A DNA stretch of 64,000 nt from Rhodobacter sp. (GTDB lineage: Bacteria > Pseudomonadota > Alphaproteobacteria > Rhodobacterales > Rhodobacteraceae), in assembly GCA_027487575.1 (NCBI GenBank), contig JAIYDJ010000008.1:1-64000 (forward strand), written 5' to 3'. Position 1 is the stretch's first letter. The number at the start of each line of letters is the position of its first letter. This document shows positions 8,216 to 15,416 of the stretch, in pieces. The notes below the pieces were generated by a model. It worked only from the letters and a program-made list of their open reading frames with translations. It was not told the origin of the DNA and did not search any database. Both the position numbers and the translations under genes were made by a program.

Positions 8216-9218
8216 GGCGCAACCGGGGGTTCAGGGCGGCATACATCATGTCCACGAACAGGTTCACCCCGGTGAAGATCACCGCGAACAGGATCACGAT
8301 CCCCTGGATCAGGGGCAGGTCACGGTTGATCACCGCATCGATCGCCATATTGCCCAGCCCCTCATAGGAAAACAGCCGCTCGATGATCACCGTCCCGCCG
8401 ATCAGGAAGGTGAACTGCACCCCCACCAGCGTCAGGGTCGGCAGTGCTGCATTCGGCAACGCCTCGCGCAGGATGACATGGGTTTCGCCATATCCCTTGG
8501 TGCGGCTCAGCGTGACATAGTCCAGATGCATAGTTTCCTTCAGGCTCTGCTTCAGCAGTTGCCCGATGATGGCTGAAAGCGGGATCGCCAGGGCCAGCGC
8601 GGGCATGAACATGTGCGCGACGATGTCGGACCACAGATCGAACCGCAGACGAACCACGCTTTCAAACAGATAGAACTCGGTGACAAAGGGCAGTTCCAGA
8701 CTGGGCGTGACCCGGCCCGAGATGTGGAACACCGGCATCAGCACCCCGAACAGCAGGATCAGCACCAGCCCCCACAGGAAATCCGGTACCGACAGCGCCA
8801 CCCCGTTGGCCACGTCGATGCCGCCTTCCACCCGCGTCCCGCGCAACCGCGTTCCGGTCAGCGCGGCAAGCCCGCCGATGACGATGGCGATGATCAGCGC
8901 CATGATCGACAGTTCCAGCGTCGCAGGCAACCGCCCCAGCACCAGCTCCAGCACCGGCTGCCGCGCAGTGATCGAGGTGCCGAAATCGCCCTGCAACACC
9001 CCGCCCGCCCAGATCAGGAATTGCTGGAAGATCGACTTGTCGAGGCCATAAAGCGCCGACAGCCGCGCGACATCCGCCTCGGTCGCGCCCGGCGGCAGCA
9101 TCATGGCAACCGGATTGCCGGGCACCACCCGGATCACCACGAACACGATCACCGCCAGCCCGAACAGCGTCACCGCCGTCGTGGCCAACCGCACTAGAAC
9201 GCTTTGCAGCAGCCGCAT
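8208..9218 (-). CDS. ABC transporter permease, DppB type
   Basis: A 336-residue permease of the DppB/OppB family. The N-terminal helix is followed by RVVPGNPVAMM, and the docking loop contains LKETMHLDYVTLSRTKGYGE. I use the ATG at 9216-9218 (MRLLQSVL) rather than a TTG seven codons upstream. Between it and the binding-protein gene lies a strong hairpin, a common way to let the binding protein outnumber the membrane parts. Confidence 0.9.
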   Translation of the reverse strand: MRLLQSVLVRLATTAVTLFGLAVIVFVVIRVVPGNPVAMMLPPGATEADVARLSALYGLDKSIFQQFLIWAGGVLQGDFGTSITARQPVLELVLGRLPATLELSIMALIIAIVIGGLAALTGTRLRGTRVEGGIDVANGVALSVPDFLWGLVLILLFGVLMPVFHISGRVTPSLELPFVTEFYLFESVVRLRFDLWSDIVAHMFMPALALAIPLSAIIGQLLKQSLKETMHLDYVTLSRTKGYGETHVILREALPNAALPTLTLVGVQFTFLIGGTVIIERLFSYEGLGNMAIDAVINRDLPLIQGIVILFAVIFTGVNLFVDMMYAALNPRLRHA

Positions 9219-9282
9219 GAGCCCGCGCCCCGAATCCAAGCCCGTCGGGCCATTTTCTGTCTACAAATATCCCGCGGGGGGT

Positions 9283-9305
9283 CCGGGGGGCGCGAAGCCC
9301 CCCGG
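9283..9305. repeat. GC-rich hairpin between binding-protein and permease genes
   Basis: A perfect 9-bp stem, CCGGGGGGC at 9283-9291 with GCCCCCCGG at 9297-9305, has a 5-nt loop GCGAA (GCGAA/TTCGC). It lies in the 102-nt gap after the minus-strand binding-protein gene. The surrounding sequence (ATATCCCGCGG just to the left) looks like an intergenic repeat I associate with Rhodobacteraceae genomes; a genome-wide search would settle that. It may be a partial terminator or an mRNA 3-prime stabiliser. Confidence 0.55.
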
Positions 9306-9320
9306 TTTCGCCGGCGGCCG

Positions 9321-10844
9321 TCAGGCCCGCTTCATAAGATGCGGCAACAGCGCCCCCGAGGCATGCGGGGTCACGACAACGCCCGGCGCGTGCAGGATCG
9401 GCTGGACATACTGCATCAGCGGGATGACCAGCGCGTTTTCGGCCACGAACCGGTCTACCGCCTTCCAGCCCTCGATCCGCTTGGCCTCGTCCGCCTCGCC
9501 CCAGAGCGGCCCGATCTTTCCGATCAGATCCTCGCCATCCCAGACCGAATGCGGGCTGGGCCCGAACATCGCGAATCCGGTCGACGTCGTCGGGTCGCCC
9601 ACCGAATTGCCCCAGTTGTAGAACGCCGCGGGGGCAAGCTGGTCGGCCCCGCGCAGCTCATAATGCTTGGCGATTTCGTAGACCTCGATCTCGGCCTCGA
9701 TCCCGACCTTGCGCCACAACCCGACGATGGCCTGGATCACTTCGTAGTCCTTGGGCTTGAAGCCCTTGGTCGTCTGGATCTTGAACTTCACCGGGTTGTC
9801 GACACTGTAACCCGATGCCGCAAGCAGTTCCGTCGCTTTTGCCGGATCGTAGGCCACCTGGATAGACGCGTCATAGGCGTCATATTCCGGGGTCTGCAGC
9901 GTGTCGATCTTGACGCCGTAGCCCGACAGCAGGCGGTCGATGATCGTCTGCTTGTCGATGGCGTGGGCGGCGGCCATGCGGACGTTCGGATCGGTCATCA
10001 CGTCGATGTCGTTCAGGAAGATCATCCCGATATCGGAAATCGGCGCGGCAATCCCGGCCAGCGGGCCGCCCTTCAGGCGGTCGTATTCCTCGTAAGGCAT
10101 TTCCAGCGTGACATGGCTGTTGCCGGATTCCACCTCGGCCACCCGCGCGGCGGCGTCGGGGACGAACTTGATCGTGACCGTGTCGAAGTCGGGCTTGCCG
10201 CCCCAGTAATTGGCGTTGGCCTTCAGCCGGACAAAGGCGTTGCGCTCGAACTTCTCGACCATGTAGGGGCCGGTGCCGATCGGGGCGGCCTCGAAGCCTT
10301 CGGCGCCCACACGTTCGTAATAGGCCTTCGGCAGCACGTATCCGGTCAGGAAATACATCCACTTGAAGATCGTGGGGTCGAACTGCACCACATCGGCGAT
10401 GACCTTGTTGCCCTCGACGCGGTGGTTGGCCAGCGTGCCCCAGACGAACTGGATCGGGCTGCCGGTTTCGGGCTTGGCCACGCGGGCCAGGCTCCACGCC
10501 ACGTCCTCGGCGGTGAAGGGGCTGCCGTCGTGCCATGTCACGCCTTCGCGCACGGTCATCCAGACCTGCTTCTTGTCATCGCTCCAGCCCCATTCGGTCA
10601 AGAGGCCGGGGGCGGGTTTCAGGTCGGGCTGCTGCAGGATGTACTGGTCGAACACCGACTGGTAAAAGCCCTGAATGGTCGGGTTGACCGCACTCGGCCC
10701 GACGGTCGGGTCCCACGAGGGCAGGGTGACGTTGTAGGCGATCACCAACTCGTCGATGGCCTGCGCGCGTGCAGGCAACCCGGTGACACCAAGGGCGATC
10801 GCGGCTGTAGACAGTTGCAGAAGACTGCGGCGGTTCAAGTTCAT
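9321..10844 (-). CDS. Periplasmic substrate-binding protein, ABC family 5 (peptide/opine class), Tat signal
   Basis: A 507-residue solute-binding protein of the SBP_bac_5 family. It begins MNLNRRSLLQ, a twin-arginine export signal, with a hydrophobic core and a cleavage region near ARAQA (25-29). Family features include the block around ITRL-type regions, WHDGSPFTAEDVAWSL and GTGPYMVEKF. It is the first gene of the five-gene importer. It lies 50 nt behind the flavoenzyme gene on the same strand, so the importer is probably co-transcribed with aromatic-catabolism genes. That suggests the ligand is an aromatic or N-heterocyclic compound rather than a peptide; this is inference. Confidence 0.9.
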   Translation of the reverse strand: MNLNRRSLLQLSTAAIALGVTGLPARAQAIDELVIAYNVTLPSWDPTVGPSAVNPTIQGFYQSVFDQYILQQPDLKPAPGLLTEWGWSDDKKQVWMTVREGVTWHDGSPFTAEDVAWSLARVAKPETGSPIQFVWGTLANHRVEGNKVIADVVQFDPTIFKWMYFLTGYVLPKAYYERVGAEGFEAAPIGTGPYMVEKFERNAFVRLKANANYWGGKPDFDTVTIKFVPDAAARVAEVESGNSHVTLEMPYEEYDRLKGGPLAGIAAPISDIGMIFLNDIDVMTDPNVRMAAAHAIDKQTIIDRLLSGYGVKIDTLQTPEYDAYDASIQVAYDPAKATELLAASGYSVDNPVKFKIQTTKGFKPKDYEVIQAIVGLWRKVGIEAEIEVYEIAKHYELRGADQLAPAAFYNWGNSVGDPTTSTGFAMFGPSPHSVWDGEDLIGKIGPLWGEADEAKRIEGWKAVDRFVAENALVIPLMQYVQPILHAPGVVVTPHASGALLPHLMKRA

Positions 10845-10894
10845 GGTCGTTTCCCTGTTGGTTGTTTCTTTTGTTGTCCGGATATCATGCCGGG

Positions 10895-12460
10895 TCAGTT
10901 ACCGGCAAGTTTTCGGGCCAGAAGATACCCCGGCCCCGCGCCCGTTCCGGCGCCCGGCCAGACGGCGGCCCCGGTCAGGTGCAGCCCTGTCACCGGCGTC
11001 GATCCGTCCGCATGGCCGCGCGCCGGGCGAAAGGCGAAATGCTGCGCAAGGTGGTGGCTGCCACAGACCTGATCGCCGCCGACGAGATTGGGGTTGTCGG
11101 CCTCGAGCTCGGCCGGGCTGACGATGCGCTGTCCCAGGATCTTGCCCCGCAGTCCGGGCGCATGACGCTCCAGTATGCCCAGCGCGCGTTCGGCCATTGG
11201 CCCGGCGGCATCAGCCCAGTCGGTCGCCGGGATCACCCCCGCCGCATCCCCCGCGATCGTTCCCGGCACCATCCGGACCTGAACCCACAGCACATGACGG
11301 CCCTCGGGCGCGCGGGACGGGTCGACCACGGTCGGCTGCCCCACCACAAGGATCGGCGCGTCGGGCAGCAGCCCTGCCTTGGCCTGGGCATAGGTCCGCG
11401 CCATCTGGTCCAGGCTGTCGCCCAGATGCACATACGCAAAATCGCGCAGCGCCGCCCCCGCTCGCCAGTTCGGCAGGTCCGACAGCGCGAGGTGGATCAT
11501 CATCGTGCCCGGCGCATGGGCAAAGCCCGTCATCGCCGTGTCGAAGGCCGGGGTCGTCTCGCCAGTCAGGCGCGTCAGGGCGCGCGGTGCCACCCCGGCG
11601 ATGACCGCCCTCGTCGCCCGGATGATCCGGCCATCCGCAAGTTCGACGCCGCTTGCCCGCCCGCCCTCGCGCAGGATGCGCGCCACGGCGGCGTTGCAGT
11701 CCACGCTGCCGCCGCGCGCCCGGATGGCCGCAACCAGTGCCGTGATGATCGTGTCGGCCCCGCCCGTCCCGATGGCCATGCCGAAGGCCTGCCCCGCCAT
11801 CCCCTCCAGATAGGGAAACATCGCGCCCCCCGCGACATCCGGGGCGAAATCCAGATGCATTCCCCAGGCACCCAGCATGGCGCGGGTGTGCGGATGCCGG
11901 AACGTTTCCCCAAGCCACTGGCGCGGCGACGACAGCAGAAACCGGGCGAAATCCATCGTCCCGGCCAAGCCCTTGGCGCGCAACGTTTTGAACATGAAAT
12001 ATGCAAGCGCACGCATTGTCATCGGGCTGCCCAGAAGCCCGAACAGATGCGGCGCCTCGGCGCCGAACCCTGCCGCCAGCCTGCGCCACGTCGTGGCATC
12101 TTCGGGCGACACCGCCGCGATCCGCGCCGCAGTTTCCTCGGCATCGGTGGTCACGCCCAACCACGAGCCATCCTCGAACGACGAGGCGAAGGGGCGCGTC
12201 ACCGGCACGAAGGCACAACCGTTGCGCATCAGTTCCGGCCCGTGCTGCTTGAAAAAAGGGCTTCCCGCGAACAGGGAAAGGTTCATCGCCGCCCAGTCGT
12301 GCCGAAAGCCGGGAAGGGTGTATTCGCCGGTCTTGACCGCACCACCCGCCACCGACGCCTGTTCGAACACTGCCACACGCCAGCCTCTGGATGCTAGGTG
12401 CAGGGCAGCGGCAAGTGTGTTGTGTCCCGCCCCGATCAGCACGGCGTCAACTTCGGTCAA
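10895..12460 (-). CDS. Phytoene-desaturase-like FAD-dependent oxidoreductase (first of a paralogous pair)
   Basis: A 521-residue flavoprotein of the NAD(P)/FAD amine-oxidase/phytoene dehydrogenase-like class (COG1233). It has an N-terminal dinucleotide-binding motif GAGHNTLAA (about 10-18), a second glycine-rich FAD contact near GGAVKTG, and a C-terminal FAD block HLTGAAVWPGAGTGAGPG. It is unlikely to make carotenoids here, because it is divergent from a cyclase gene and upstream of an importer. The enzyme at 13399-14946 has the same layout and is clearly paralogous. The substrate is unknown; oxidation of an indolic or other heterocyclic intermediate is a guess from context. Confidence 0.8.
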   Translation of the reverse strand: MTEVDAVLIGAGHNTLAAALHLASRGWRVAVFEQASVAGGAVKTGEYTLPGFRHDWAAMNLSLFAGSPFFKQHGPELMRNGCAFVPVTRPFASSFEDGSWLGVTTDAEETAARIAAVSPEDATTWRRLAAGFGAEAPHLFGLLGSPMTMRALAYFMFKTLRAKGLAGTMDFARFLLSSPRQWLGETFRHPHTRAMLGAWGMHLDFAPDVAGGAMFPYLEGMAGQAFGMAIGTGGADTIITALVAAIRARGGSVDCNAAVARILREGGRASGVELADGRIIRATRAVIAGVAPRALTRLTGETTPAFDTAMTGFAHAPGTMMIHLALSDLPNWRAGAALRDFAYVHLGDSLDQMARTYAQAKAGLLPDAPILVVGQPTVVDPSRAPEGRHVLWVQVRMVPGTIAGDAAGVIPATDWADAAGPMAERALGILERHAPGLRGKILGQRIVSPAELEADNPNLVGGDQVCGSHHLAQHFAFRPARGHADGSTPVTGLHLTGAAVWPGAGTGAGPGYLLARKLAGN

Positions 12461-12522
12461 AAACCCATCCCTTCATCCCTCGACGCGGATGATATTTGCA
12501 AACGCATTTAATTCTGTCTAGC

Positions 12523-12541
12523 ATGATTCGTATTGCATCAT
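12523..12541. promoter_or_regulatory. Candidate operator, imperfect palindrome ATGAT-N9-ATCAT
   Basis: ATGATTCG...GCATCAT forms a 19-bp imperfect palindrome with perfect 5-bp outer arms, in the 143-bp region between two divergent catabolic genes. This is the expected place for the operator of the MarR regulator encoded at 14943-15413. No experimental motif is known to me for this regulator, so the assignment is positional. Confidence 0.35.
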
Positions 12542-12603
12542 GGCGTTCCGCAAGCGCCAACGCTTTCAATCAAAGGCGCGGTCCGCGCGACAGGGAGAGT
12601 GAC

Positions 12604-13395
12604 ATGACTTCGGCAAATGTGCTTGGCCAGCTTGCAGGCCTGCTCGCTTCGGGCGGGATTGAGGTGGTGGATTGTTCGGGCGTGCTTGGCCCCGAAACGC
12701 CGCTTCTGAAACTGCCGCCCGACTTTGCCAAGGACACCCCGCCGATCAGGATTCACCGGATCAGCGAGTACGATCAGGACGGACCGTTCTGGGCGTGGAA
12801 CTGGCTGGAACTGGGCGAGCATTCGGGCACCCATTTCGACGCGCCGCACCACTGGATAACCGGCAAGGACTATCCCGACGGCTATACCGACACGCTGGAC
12901 GTCCAGCGGCTGGTGGCCCCGGTCAACGTGCTGGACTTCAGCGCCGAATGCGCCGCAGACCCCGATTTCCTGCTGACCGTCGACCATGTGACAGCATGGG
13001 AGGCCGAACATGGCGCGATCAACGCGGGCGAATGGGTGGTGCTGCGGTCCGACTGGGACAAGTTCACCAACGACGAAGCCGCCTTCCTGAACGCCAATGA
13101 AACCGGGCCGCACACGCCGGGCCCGACGCCGGAGCTGATCCAGTACCTGATCGCCAAGGGCATCGTCGGCTGGGGCAGCCAGTGCATCGGCACCGATGCC
13201 GGGCAGGCGGGGGGGATGAACCCGCCCTATCCGGCGCACAACCTGCTGCACGCCAACAACCGCTTCGGCCTGGCGAGCCTTGCCAACCTGTCGAAACTTC
13301 CGCCCAAGGGGGCCATTCTGGTGGCGGCTCCGCTGAAGATCAAGAACGGCACGGGGTCACCGATCCGGGCGCTGGCGCTGGTTCCCAAGGCCTGA
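12604..13395 (+). CDS. Cyclase-family metal-dependent hydrolase, probable isatin hydrolase
   Basis: A 263-residue protein of the cyclase/kynurenine formamidase family. The metal-binding motif H-x-G-T-H-x-D reads HSGTHFDAPHHW, with His73, His77 and Asp79 as likely ligands. His212 (PAHN) and Ser225 (GLAS) fall near the C-terminus, in a context that recalls the proton-wire residues described for the Labrenzia isatin hydrolase; alignment should confirm this. That enzyme hydrolyses isatin to isatinate. Start ATG follows GGAGAG. Alternatives are kynurenine formamidase or another cyclic-amide hydrolase. Its operon partner, a 2-oxoacid:ferredoxin oxidoreductase, could use isatinate (a 2-oxoacid), which favours isatin. 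A longer upstream ATG frame lacks a good ribosome site. Confidence 0.8.
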   Translation: MTSANVLGQLAGLLASGGIEVVDCSGVLGPETPLLKLPPDFAKDTPPIRIHRISEYDQDGPFWAWNWLELGEHSGTHFDAPHHWITGKDYPDGYTDTLDVQRLVAPVNVLDFSAECAADPDFLLTVDHVTAWEAEHGAINAGEWVVLRSDWDKFTNDEAAFLNANETGPHTPGPTPELIQYLIAKGIVGWGSQCIGTDAGQAGGMNPPYPAHNLLHANNRFGLASLANLSKLPPKGAILVAAPLKIKNGTGSPIRALALVPKA

Positions 13396-13398
13396 CCG

Positions 13399-14946
13399 GT
13401 GCGGCCTGACCACGTCATCATCGGGTCTGGCATCAACGCCCTGGTGGCGGCGGCCCTGCTGTCGCTGAAGGGGCGTCGGGTGCTGGTGTTGGAGCGCGAG
13501 GATCGCCTTGGCGGCTGTCTGCGCACCGAGGAGCTGACACTGCCCGGCTTTCAGCATGATGTGATGGCCGCAACCTTCGTGCTGTTCATGACCGGACCTG
13601 CAGGGGCGGCGCTTGGCCCGCATCTGGCGCGGCACGGCTTTGAATACTGCCATGCTGCCCTTCCGACGGCCGTGCTGCGGCCGGACGGCTCGGCACTGGT
13701 GCTGACGATGGACCATGCGGCAAACGTGGCGGCGTTTGAGGCGCTGGCTCCCGGTGATGGCGCGGCCCTGTCTGCCGATACGGGCGGTGTCGCAGCGGAT
13801 GCGCCGTTCCTCTTTGCGCTGCTGGGTGGCAATCTGTGGAGCTGGGGCACGGCCAAGTTGCTGTTCGCCCAAGTGCGCAAGCGTGGCGCGCGGGGATTGG
13901 CCGCGTGGTTCGGCACCGCACTGACTCCGGCGCGGGGATGGCTCGAAACCAGTTACCGCTCGCCACTGGCGCAGGCGCTGTTCGCGCCCTGGGTGCTGCA
14001 TTGCGGCCTGACGCCCGAAAGCGCCTATTCCGGCCAGATGGGCAAGGTCATCGCCTTTGCGCTGGAGGCGGCCGGCGCACCGGTGGTCAAGGGCGGGGCA
14101 GGGCAGGCCGTGGCCGCCTTCCGCGCGCTGATCGAGGCGCAGGGCGGCACGTTCCGGACCGGGGCGGATGTCGACCGGATTGTCGTCTCCGGTGGCAAGG
14201 TCACCGGCGTTGCGCTGGCAAATGGCGAGACGATCGACTGCGGTTCGGTGCTGGCCTCGGTCGCGCCGGGGCAGTTGCACGACCGGCTGCTGCGCGAGGA
14301 AGGCCCGCCCAAAGACAAGGCGGCGCAGAAGTTCCGCCACGGGCGTGGCGATTTCCAGTTGCACTACGCGCTGGACGCACCGCCCGAATGGCGGACCCCG
14401 GGTTTGCAGGACGTGGCACTGATCCACCTGTCGGACGGCATCGACGCGGTGTCGAAATCGGCGAACGAGGCCGAACGCGGGATGTTCCCCGCGACACCCA
14501 CGATCTGCGTGGGCCAGCCCAGCCGGCTTGATCCGACCCGCTGCCCGCCCGGCAAGGCGATCCTGTGGTTGCAGATTCCCGATGCGCCCCGCGTCATCAA
14601 GGGCGACGCTGCTGGCGAGATTGGCGCAACGGACTGGGACGCCGCAAAAGAGGCATTCGCCGACCGGATCGAGGCGATCCTTGCCCGCCATATCAGCAAC
14701 TTTGCCGACATCAAGCTGGCCCGCACCGCGCATTCGCCGCGCGATCTGGAACGGATGAACGTCAACCTCGTCGGCGGCGACCCTTACGGCGGGCAATGTT
14801 CGATCGACCAGTTTTTCCTGTGGCGTCCGCATGCCCATGCGTCGGACCTGCCGCGCGGGCTGGTCCAGATCGGTGCCTCCACCCATCCCGGCCCCGGTCT
14901 TGGCGGCGGCTCGGGCTTTCTGGCCGCCAAAGGGCTGGGCGCATGA
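13399..14946 (+). CDS. Phytoene-desaturase-like FAD-dependent oxidoreductase (second of a paralogous pair)
   Basis: A 515-residue flavoprotein of the same class as the gene at 10895-12460. It has N-terminal GSGINALVAA (about 9-18) followed by LEREDRLGGCLRT, and a C-terminal FAD block GASTHPGPGLGGGSG. It shares with its paralogue the segment TLPGFQHD/TLPGFRHD near the N-terminus and NLVGGD near the C-terminus. GTG is the start, 3 nt behind the cyclase stop, so the two are translationally coupled; ATGA joins it to the MarR gene. The substrate is not evident. Confidence 0.8.
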   Translation: MRPDHVIIGSGINALVAAALLSLKGRRVLVLEREDRLGGCLRTEELTLPGFQHDVMAATFVLFMTGPAGAALGPHLARHGFEYCHAALPTAVLRPDGSALVLTMDHAANVAAFEALAPGDGAALSADTGGVAADAPFLFALLGGNLWSWGTAKLLFAQVRKRGARGLAAWFGTALTPARGWLETSYRSPLAQALFAPWVLHCGLTPESAYSGQMGKVIAFALEAAGAPVVKGGAGQAVAAFRALIEAQGGTFRTGADVDRIVVSGGKVTGVALANGETIDCGSVLASVAPGQLHDRLLREEGPPKDKAAQKFRHGRGDFQLHYALDAPPEWRTPGLQDVALIHLSDGIDAVSKSANEAERGMFPATPTICVGQPSRLDPTRCPPGKAILWLQIPDAPRVIKGDAAGEIGATDWDAAKEAFADRIEAILARHISNFADIKLARTAHSPRDLERMNVNLVGGDPYGGQCSIDQFFLWRPHAHASDLPRGLVQIGASTHPGPGLGGGSGFLAAKGLGA

Positions 14947-15413
14947 CCGAGGATATAGAATCCTTCCCCCGGCTTGGCGAGATCGGCCTGACCAATTACG
15001 CGCCCTACCTGATGAACCGGATCATGGGCCGCTACAACGCATCCCTGCGCGAAGAGATGGCCGAACGGGGCCTGTCCACGCCGAAGATGCGCACGCTGGC
15101 CGTGCTGTCGGTGATCGACGGCCCGCTGATCCGCGAGCTGGCGGTCTACTCGGTGGTCGAACAGTCCACCCTCAGCCGCGCGCTGGACCAGTTGCAGGCG
15201 GATGGCCTGACCCGCCGCGAAACCGACGCCGACGACAGCCGCGCCACCCGCATCTTCATCACCGAAGCAGGGCGCGCCGTGTTCGAAACCTTGTGGCCCC
15301 ATATGGCCGCAGCCCACCACCGCATGTTCCGCGGCATTCCTGATGCAGAACGGCGGCTGTTCACCGGCACGCTGCAAAAGATGCTGGCCAACATCCGCAA
15401 GCACGAGATCTGA
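14943..15413 (+). CDS. MarR-family transcriptional regulator
   Basis: A 156-residue winged-helix regulator. Helices around 20-45 precede the recognition region EQSTLSRALDQLQADGLTRR and the wing DADDSRATRIFITEAG. MarR proteins usually repress a neighbouring divergent promoter and respond to the pathway substrate or its CoA ester. The gene sits inside the cyclase/flavoenzyme/IorAB operon, overlapping the flavoenzyme stop by 4 nt and 3 nt before iorA-like. The likely target is the divergent promoter at 12461-12603. Confidence 0.9.
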   Translation: MTEDIESFPRLGEIGLTNYAPYLMNRIMGRYNASLREEMAERGLSTPKMRTLAVLSVIDGPLIRELAVYSVVEQSTLSRALDQLQADGLTRRETDADDSRATRIFITEAGRAVFETLWPHMAAAHHRMFRGIPDAERRLFTGTLQKMLANIRKHEI

Positions 15414-15416
15414 ACC

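Noticed and set aside
9204-11072. A 622-codon plus-strand open frame across the binding-protein gene
   Set aside because: It is antisense to a clear Tat-exported binding protein and runs through the non-coding hairpin region.
10895-14946. Phytoene desaturase (crtI) genes
   Set aside because: The two proteins are only distantly like CrtI and are embedded in an aromatic-catabolism and importer context without crtB or other carotenoid genes.
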